A stretch of 64,000 nucleotides of DNA, taken from contig NZ_CP077426.1 in assembly GCF_019048845.1 (NCBI RefSeq), positions 791,501 through 855,500 of the forward strand, in the 5' to 3' direction. The notes under the pieces were generated by a model. The model ran no database searches, was not told where the DNA came from, and was given only the letters and a program-made list of their open reading frames with translations. Each line of letters begins with the position of its first letter. Position 1 is the first letter of the stretch. A program made the position numbers and the translations under genes. The stretch comes from Vibrio mimicus (GTDB lineage: Bacteria > Pseudomonadota > Gammaproteobacteria > Enterobacterales > Vibrionaceae). Positions 58,244 through 64,000 of this stretch are shown here, one piece after another.

Positions 58244-59986
58244 GTGGCTGATGATAAACAAACAACCGATCTTGCGTTGAGCAACAGCAGTGGTGAGCAT
58301 GCTTTAATGGCAAGCTCGGATCTTGACCACGATACGCAAAACCCTGACATCAACGAAAAAAGTAGCAAGATGGACTTTACCGTTGGTGATCTCGATTTAT
58401 TGCGCCAAGTGGTGCTCGTACTCTCCATTTCGATCTGCGTTGCCCTTATCGTCATGCTGTTCTTTTGGGTTCGTGAGCCGGACATGCGTCCACTCGGCGC
58501 TTACGAAACCGAAGAACTGATCCCAGTACTGGATTACCTCGACCAACAAAAACAGCAATATAAACTCGATGGCAACACCATTTTGGTGCCAGTCAGTGAT
58601 TACAACAGCCTCAAGTTGTCTATGGTGCGCGCAGGTTTAAACCAAGAGCGTCAAGCGGGCGACGAAATTTTGATGCAAGACATGGGCTTTGGGGTTTCAC
58701 AGCGTTTGGAACAAGAGCGCTTGAAACTGAGCCGTGAACGCCAATTGGCGAAAGCCATTGAAGAGATGCGTCAAATCAACAAGGCGCGCGTGTTGCTCGC
58801 TTTACCCAAGCAAAGTGTGTTTGTTCGCCAAAACCAAGAGGCTTCCGCTTCTGTTTTCTTAAGTCTGCGCACCGGTGCCAATCTGAAACAAGAAGAAATT
58901 GATGCAGTGGTCGATATGGTGGCGAGCGCGGTTCCCGGGATGAAACCAAGTCGAGTCACCGTGACCGATCAGCATGGTCGCTTGCTCAGTTCCGGCTCAC
59001 AAGATCCGGTATCAGCAGCTCGTCGTAAAGAGCAAGAGCTGGAAAAACAGCAAGAAGATGTGCTGCGTGACAAAATCGATTCCGTTCTGATCCCGATCCT
59101 TGGTCTGGGTAACTATACCGCTCAAGTGGATATTGAACTTGATTTCAGTGCTGTGGAACAAACGCGTAAAGTGTTTGACCCGAATACACCGGCAACACGC
59201 AGTGAGTACACATTAGAAGATTACAACAACGGCAATGTTGTTGCTGGCGTACCCGGAGCGCTGAGTAACCAACCTCCAGCTGATGCATCGATCCCACAAG
59301 ATGTGGCTCAGATGAAAGATGGGTCAGTGATGGGGCAAGGTTCAGTGCACAAAGAAGCCACGCGTAACTTTGAGCTCGACACCACCATTAGTCACGAACG
59401 TAAACAGTCTGGAGTTGTTAACCGTCAAACCGTTGCAGTGGCTGTAAAAAGTCGTTCTAACGTAAATCCCGATACGGGGGAAATTACGTATACCCCACTG
59501 AGCGAAGCCGACCTGAATTCGATTCGGCAGATCCTGATTGGCACAGTAGGCTATAGTGAAAATCGTGGCGATCTGTTGAATGTGCTGAGCATGCAGTTTG
59601 CTGAGCCTGAAGCTGAGCAGATTGCCGATATTCCTATTTGGGAAAATCCAAACTTCAACGACTGGGTTCGTTGGCTAGCCAGTGCGCTTGTGATCATCAT
59701 TGTGGTACTGGTATTGGTCCGCCCTGCAATGAAAAAACTTATCAACCCAGCGGCAGATTCGGATGATCAAATGTATGGCCCAGATGGTATGCCTATCGGG
59801 GCGGATGGTGAAACCAGCTTAATTGGCAGCGAAATTGACAGTGGTGAACTGTTCGAATTTGGTTCAGGCATTGACTTGCCTAACCTGCACAAGGACGAAG
59901 ACGTGCTAAAAGCAGTACGTGCTTTGGTGGCAAACGAGCCGGAACTCGCGGCTCAAGTGGTGAAGAACTGGATGCAAAATGGCTAA
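58244..59986 (+). CDS. fliF: Flagellar MS-ring protein FliF
   Basis: 580 residues from GTG 58244 (M-ADDKQTTDL), 15 bases after fliE. Cytoplasmic N tail, membrane helix (about 50-72), periplasmic ring-building motifs RBM1-3 (about 85-440), second helix (about 478-498) and a C-terminal cytoplasmic tail ending with the FliG-binding VRALVANEPELAAQVVKNWMQNG. The N-terminal tail is longer than in enterics, as in other polar-flagellated Vibrio. Overlaps fliG by 8 bases. Confidence 0.96.
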   Translation: MADDKQTTDLALSNSSGEHALMASSDLDHDTQNPDINEKSSKMDFTVGDLDLLRQVVLVLSISICVALIVMLFFWVREPDMRPLGAYETEELIPVLDYLDQQKQQYKLDGNTILVPVSDYNSLKLSMVRAGLNQERQAGDEILMQDMGFGVSQRLEQERLKLSRERQLAKAIEEMRQINKARVLLALPKQSVFVRQNQEASASVFLSLRTGANLKQEEIDAVVDMVASAVPGMKPSRVTVTDQHGRLLSSGSQDPVSAARRKEQELEKQQEDVLRDKIDSVLIPILGLGNYTAQVDIELDFSAVEQTRKVFDPNTPATRSEYTLEDYNNGNVVAGVPGALSNQPPADASIPQDVAQMKDGSVMGQGSVHKEATRNFELDTTISHERKQSGVVNRQTVAVAVKSRSNVNPDTGEITYTPLSEADLNSIRQILIGTVGYSENRGDLLNVLSMQFAEPEAEQIADIPIWENPNFNDWVRWLASALVIIIVVLVLVRPAMKKLINPAADSDDQMYGPDGMPIGADGETSLIGSEIDSGELFEFGSGIDLPNLHKDEDVLKAVRALVANEPELAAQVVKNWMQNG

Positions 59987-61025
59987 AGATGATCAAAATG
60001 GTGGAGAAGTGGTTGAGTCAACCGTTGATGTCAGTGAAATTCCCGGTGAAGAAAAAGCCGCAATTCTGTTGCTGAGTTTAAATGAAGAAGACGCCGCAGG
60101 CATCATTCGCCACCTTGAGCCTAAGCAGGTACAACGTGTGGGTAGCGCAATGGCGCGTGCCAAAGATTTAAGTCAAACCAAAGTGTCAGCGGTGCATCGC
60201 GCCTTTTTGGAAGATATTCAGAAATACACCAACATCGGTATGGGCAGTGAAGACTTCCTGCGCAATGCCTTGGTGGCCGCATTGGGTGCCGATAAAGCCA
60301 ATAACTTGGTGGATCAAATTCTATTAGGCACAGGCTCTAAAGGTCTGGATTCTCTGAAATGGATGGATCCTCGTCAGGTGGCGAGCATTATTGTTAATGA
60401 ACACCCGCAGATCCAAACCATCGTACTGTCGTACCTCGAACCAGACCAATCGGCCGAAATCTTGGCGCAGTTTGCTGAGCGTGACCGTTTAGATCTGCTG
60501 ATGCGTATTGCCAACTTGGAAGAAGTGCAGCCTTCTGCATTGGCTGAGTTGAACGAAATTATGGAGAAGCAGTTCGCGGGTCAAGCTGGAGCACAAGCTG
60601 CCAAGATTGGCGGCCTGAAAGCAGCGGCGGATATCATGAACTATTTGGACAACAACATCGAAAGCGTGTTGATGGAACAGATGCGCGAACACGACGAAGA
60701 TTTGGCGACTCAGATCCAAGATCTGATGTTTGTATTCGAGAACTTGGTCGAAGTCGACGATCAAGGGATTCAAAAATTGCTGCGTGATGTTCCGCAAGAT
60801 GTATTGCAAAAAGCCCTCAAAGGGGCAGACGAAGCACTGCGCGAGAAGATCTTCAAGAACATGTCGAAGCGTGCTGCTGAGATGATGAAAGATGATCTCG
60901 AGGCGATGGCACCGATCAAAGTTTCCGATGTGGAAACCGCACAGAAAGAAATTTTGGCGATTGCCCGCCGCATGGCTGATAACGGTGAAATCATGCTAGG
61001 CGGTGGTGCTGACGAATTCTTGTAA
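59979..61025 (+). CDS. fliG: Flagellar motor switch protein FliG
   Basis: 348 residues. N domain binds FliF, the middle has the EHPQ-type motif (IIVNEHPQIQTIVLSYL), and the C-terminal torque helix has the charged residues facing the stator (ALREKIFKNMSKRAAEMMKDDLE). ATG 59979 lies inside the end of fliF, an 8-base overlap that suggests coupled translation. Confidence 0.96.
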   Translation: MAKDDQNGGEVVESTVDVSEIPGEEKAAILLLSLNEEDAAGIIRHLEPKQVQRVGSAMARAKDLSQTKVSAVHRAFLEDIQKYTNIGMGSEDFLRNALVAALGADKANNLVDQILLGTGSKGLDSLKWMDPRQVASIIVNEHPQIQTIVLSYLEPDQSAEILAQFAERDRLDLLMRIANLEEVQPSALAELNEIMEKQFAGQAGAQAAKIGGLKAAADIMNYLDNNIESVLMEQMREHDEDLATQIQDLMFVFENLVEVDDQGIQKLLRDVPQDVLQKALKGADEALREKIFKNMSKRAAEMMKDDLEAMAPIKVSDVETAQKEILAIARRMADNGEIMLGGGADEFL

Positions 61026-61106
61026 TCGATATGGATCTGCGCGAGCAGATCCGCTTTACATTGATGACGTGATTTACCTGCACTTGTTGCATGATTGAGG
61101 AACCCC

Positions 61107-61907
61107 ATGTCTGGTGAAAGAAAGCGCGGTTTTATTCGCCCAGGCGCCGATGATGCGTCTGTCACTCCTCAACGGTGGGGGCTGCCGGATTACGGCGCCG
61201 ACACACACAAAGCGGCCAAACAGACCGCCTTCAACTACGATCCGGGTTGGGTTCCAAATTTTGAGGAGCCTGAAGCGGAAGTCGAACACGAATTAAGCGA
61301 AGAAGAAATTGCACTTATCCGTTCCGCTGCTCAGCAAGAAGGCTTTGAGCTAGGACAAGCGGAAGGCTATCAGCAAGGTTTGGAGCAAGGCAAAGCGGAA
61401 GGTTTCCAAGCAGGACACCAAGAAGGGCATACACAAGGTTATCAAGACGGGGTTGCTGAAGGACAAGCACTGATCCAAGAGCATGTCAAAACCTTCATGG
61501 CACTCGCTAATCAATTTGCTCAGCCACTGGATTTGCTGAATGCCCAAGTAGAAAAACAGTTGGTGGATATGGTACTCACGCTCACTAAAGAAGTGGTGCA
61601 TGTTGAAGTACAAACCAATCCTCAAGTGATCCTTGATACCGTTAAAGCCTCGGTCGAAGCTTTGCCGATTGCAGGTCACGCAATCACCCTCAAACTTAAT
61701 CCAGAAGATATTGAGATCATTCGCCAAGCGTATGGTGAGCAGGAAATTGAAACGCGCAACTGGACTTTGCTCAGTGAACCGGCTTTGAGTCGTGGTGATG
61801 TGCAGATTGAAGCGGGTGAGTCCAGTGTCAGCTATCGAATGGAAGATCGCATCCGTAGCGTGCTGAAAAGTTTTTGCGGCGTCAATCGTCACCATTCAGG
61901 AGAATAA
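61107..61907 (+). CDS. fliH: Flagellar export regulator FliH
   Basis: 266 residues from ATG 61107 (MSGERKRGFIRP) with TTGAGGA upstream. The segment at about 77-125 (FELGQAEGYQQGLEQGKAEG and after) has Gly every four residues, the GxxxG repeat seen in FliH proteins, followed by the coiled part and a C-terminal domain like V-ATPase subunit E. FliH dimers hold FliI and link it to FliN. The N-terminal 60 residues are longer than in E. coli. Confidence 0.93.
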   Translation: MSGERKRGFIRPGADDASVTPQRWGLPDYGADTHKAAKQTAFNYDPGWVPNFEEPEAEVEHELSEEEIALIRSAAQQEGFELGQAEGYQQGLEQGKAEGFQAGHQEGHTQGYQDGVAEGQALIQEHVKTFMALANQFAQPLDLLNAQVEKQLVDMVLTLTKEVVHVEVQTNPQVILDTVKASVEALPIAGHAITLKLNPEDIEIIRQAYGEQEIETRNWTLLSEPALSRGDVQIEAGESSVSYRMEDRIRSVLKSFCGVNRHHSGE

Positions 61908-61910
61908 CGG

Positions 61911-63230
61911 ATGTTGGCATTAGCGGATCGTCTTGCTCAATACAAAGTGGAAGGGCATACCACCAGGCCGATGGCTTCGGGCAAACTGGTGCGTGTCGTT
62001 GGCCTTACGCTAGAAGCTACTGGCTGCAAAGCGCCTGTGGGGAGCTTGTGTAAAGTCGAAACCATGACCGGTGAGATGGAAGCTGAAGTGGTGGGTTTTT
62101 CTGGCGATAACCTCTTTTTGATGCCTAGCGAACAGATCATCGGCGTTCTTCCCGGTGCGAAAGTGACGCCTATAACTTCTGAATCAGGCTTGCCTGTTGG
62201 CATGGAGCTGCTCGGTCGAGTGATTGACGGGGTCGGAAATCCTCTTGATGGTCTTGGGCCTCTCTACACAGATCAACGCGCATCGTTCAATGCTGCGCCA
62301 ATTAACCCACTTGCCCGTAAACCGATCAGCGAGCCTTTGGATGTTGGTCTCAAAGCCATTAACGGCTTACTGACGGTTGGAAAAGGGCAGCGGATTGGTT
62401 TGTTTGCTGGTTCCGGTGTGGGTAAATCGGTCACACTCGGTATGATGACCCGAGGTACTACCGCTCAAGTCGTGGTGGTTGGATTGATTGGTGAACGGGG
62501 ACGCGAAGTTAAAGAATTTATCGAAGAGATCCTTGGTGTGGATGGCCGTCAGCGTTCAGTGGTGGTTGCCGCCCCAGCTGACTCTTCACCGTTGATGCGT
62601 TTAAAAGGTTGCCAAACCGCACTCACCATCGCCGAATATTTTCGCGATCAAGGTTTAGATGTGCTGCTGTTGATGGACTCGTTAACCCGTTTTGCACAGG
62701 CACAGCGGGAAATCGCGCTGTCTGTTGGCGAACCTCCAGCCACCAAAGGTTATCCGCCTTCGGTATTTGCTAAACTTCCGGCACTGGTTGAGCGAGCCGG
62801 TAACGGTGGACCGCATCAAGGTTCTATCACCGCATTTTTTACCGTATTGACCGAAGGGGATGACTTGCAAGATCCGATTGCCGATGCCTCTCGTGCAATC
62901 CTTGATGGTCACATTGTGCTGTCACGGGAAATGGCTGACGCTGGGCACTATCCTGCAATCGACGTTGAAAAATCGGTGAGTCGAGTCATGCCGCAGATCA
63001 CTACCGATGAGCATTTACTCATGTCAAAAGCGGTAAGACAGATCCTCTCGGTCTGCCGTAAGAACCAAGATCTAGTATCGATTGGTGCTTATAAACCGGG
63101 AACCGATAAGGCGATTGATGCAGCCTTTACTCTCAAACCTAAGTTGGATCAGTATTTGCAGCAGGCGATGAAAGAAAGTGTTCCTTATGACATGTGCGTC
63201 AATATGCTGCGCCATGTGCTCAGTTCGTAA
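61911..63230 (+). CDS. fliI: Flagellum-specific ATPase FliI
   Basis: 439 residues. Walker [13 protein letters not shown] (near 165), Walker [17 protein letters not shown] and the switch [14 protein letters not shown] are those of type III secretion ATPases, related to F1 beta. It forms hexamers under the export gate together with FliH and FliJ. 3 bases after fliH. Confidence 0.97.
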   Translation: MLALADRLAQYKVEGHTTRPMASGKLVRVVGLTLEATGCKAPVGSLCKVETMTGEMEAEVVGFSGDNLFLMPSEQIIGVLPGAKVTPITSESGLPVGMELLGRVIDGVGNPLDGLGPLYTDQRASFNAAPINPLARKPISEPLDVGLKAINGLLTVGKGQRIGLFAGSGVGKSVTLGMMTRGTTAQVVVVGLIGERGREVKEFIEEILGVDGRQRSVVVAAPADSSPLMRLKGCQTALTIAEYFRDQGLDVLLLMDSLTRFAQAQREIALSVGEPPATKGYPPSVFAKLPALVERAGNGGPHQGSITAFFTVLTEGDDLQDPIADASRAILDGHIVLSREMADAGHYPAIDVEKSVSRVMPQITTDEHLLMSKAVRQILSVCRKNQDLVSIGAYKPGTDKAIDAAFTLKPKLDQYLQQAMKESVPYDMCVNMLRHVLSS

Positions 63231-63244
63231 CTGCGGAGCTTTAA

Positions 63245-63688
63245 ATGGATAACGCATTAGATTTTCTGCTTGAGCAAGCTCAGGATGGAGAAGACAAAGC
63301 CGTGTTAGCACTGAGTAAAGCGCGCAGTGAACTGGATGGCTATTACCACCAGCTACGCCAAATTGAACAGTACCGCTTAGAGTATTGTCAGCAATTGGTG
63401 GAGCGAGGTAAATCGGGTTTAACTGCCAGCCAATATGGGCACTTAAACCGTTTCCTGACTCAGCTTGATGAAACACTGGCTAAGCAGAAGAGTGCTGAGC
63501 AGCACTTTCTTATGCAAGTGGAAAACTGCGAGCAGCACTGGATGAGCATGCGTCAAAAGCGTAAATCCTATCAATGGTTGCTTGAGAAAAAGCAGACAGA
63601 GCGTCAACAGCTTCAAGAGAAACGTGAACAAAAACAGATGGATGAATTTTCCACACTGATGTTTAACCGTCGTCGCATCTCTTCTTAA
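63245..63688 (+). CDS. fliJ: Flagellar export protein FliJ
   Basis: 147 residues, almost wholly charged coiled coil (two long helices, about 5-60 and 70-140, ending MDEFSTLMFNRRR). Matches FliJ, which sits in the FliI ring and links it to FlhA. 14 bases after fliI. Last gene of the fliEFGHIJ unit here. Confidence 0.92.
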   Translation: MDNALDFLLEQAQDGEDKAVLALSKARSELDGYYHQLRQIEQYRLEYCQQLVERGKSGLTASQYGHLNRFLTQLDETLAKQKSAEQHFLMQVENCEQHWMSMRQKRKSYQWLLEKKQTERQQLQEKREQKQMDEFSTLMFNRRRISS

Positions 63689-63755
63689 TCTTCCCTTTAC
63701 CACCTAAGCGAAATTTCTTCTTTCCCCCTCTTCTAAGTGACGTAAAACGGCTACT

Positions 63756-63771
63756 TGGCGTGTTTCTTGCT
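63756..63771 (+). promoter_or_regulatory. Sigma-54 promoter before fliK
   Basis: TGGCGT-GTTTC-TTGCT: GG at 63757-63758 and GC at 63769-63770, ten bases between. It lies 111 bases before fliK, so fliK can be transcribed separately from fliEFGHIJ. Confidence 0.8.
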
Positions 63772-63881
63772 AGATTTTCTCTAAACGGGGTTAATAGCCC
63801 ATGGTTACTGATGAGTTGAATTGCATGGGGTTGCCGCTATGGTAGCACCTGAACTCCCATTCCACTGTGCGAGTAGCGAAT

Positions 63882-64000
63882 ATGAATGTGAATCTCACAC
63901 CTCCGGTTGAACCGGGTAAAGTGACCACCGTAGGTAAAAACGGTACGGTCGGCGCAGAAGCGGCAGAAGCCGAATCGTCCGGTGGCTTTTTTGCTCAGTT
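63882..64000 (+). CDS. fliK: Flagellar hook-length control protein FliK, N-terminal part
   Basis: Starts at ATG 63882 (MNVNLTPPVEPGKVTTV) and runs off the window after about 39 residues. The call rests on position after fliJ and on the low-complexity N terminus usual in FliK; only the start is visible, so no domain can be checked. Confidence 0.75.
   Translation, partial: MNVNLTPPVEPGKVTTVGKNGTVGAEAAEAESSGGFFAQ

Overview
The window is a stretch of a Vibrio chromosome, very close to Vibrio cholerae chromosome I or a sister species such as V. mimicus or V. metoecus. The clues are four V. cholerae-type flagellins (FlaC, FlaE, FlaD, FlaB), the flrABC regulators with the fliEFGHIJK run, and the familiar order ychF-pth-prs-ispE-lolB | hemA-prfA-prmC-sirB2-sirB1-kdsA. 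All assignments come from reading the sequence and from remembered family knowledge; no database was searched.

Layout. Positions 1-982 hold no convincing gene, then flaC (1105-2238) with a sigma-28 promoter. At 2544-4324 lies a minus-strand operon of 16 tRNA genes (5 Leu-UAG, 5 Gln-UUG, 3 Leu-CAG, 3 Met) built from tandem block duplications and driven by a strong stable-RNA promoter. Positions 4600-34759 are core genome: translation and heme (ychF, pth, hemA, prfA, prmC), isoprenoid, nucleotide and LPS precursors (ispE, prs, kdsA), lipoprotein and outer-membrane assembly (lolB, bepA, bamC), lysine and peptidoglycan (dapA, dapE, an M15 peptidase), a lipoprotein 5'-nucleotidase, uracil permease, a chemoreceptor, peroxidases and several small DUF proteins.

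Positions 34898-46217 hold a nine-gene accessory locus between the DyP peroxidase gene and flaE: a 7-bladed lactonase, a secreted GH20 hexosaminidase-like protein, KDPG aldolase, KDG kinase, a sodium:solute symporter, RidA, an N-acyl-D-amino-acid deacylase, a DSD1-like PLP enzyme and a MurR/RpiR regulator. Together they make a coherent route: N-acetylglucosaminic acid (the aldonic acid that oxidised chitin gives) is taken up, deacetylated, deaminated to 2-keto-3-deoxygluconate, phosphorylated and split to pyruvate and glyceraldehyde-3-phosphate. This is my best candidate for the interesting system. The GH20 protein has Lys where the family has its catalytic Glu, so it may not work as an ordinary hexosaminidase.

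Positions 46270-64000 are the flagellar region: flaE, flaD and flaB each with a sigma-28 promoter, then flaG-fliD-fliT-like-fliS, flrA, flrBC, fliEFGHIJ and the first codons of fliK. Good sigma-54 promoters stand before flrB, fliE and fliK. This fits the known hierarchy in which FlrA with sigma-54 turns on flrBC, FlrC with sigma-54 turns on the basal body genes, and sigma-28 turns on the late flagellins. The flaC and flaD mRNAs share an almost identical structured leader, and flaB has a different hairpin leader.
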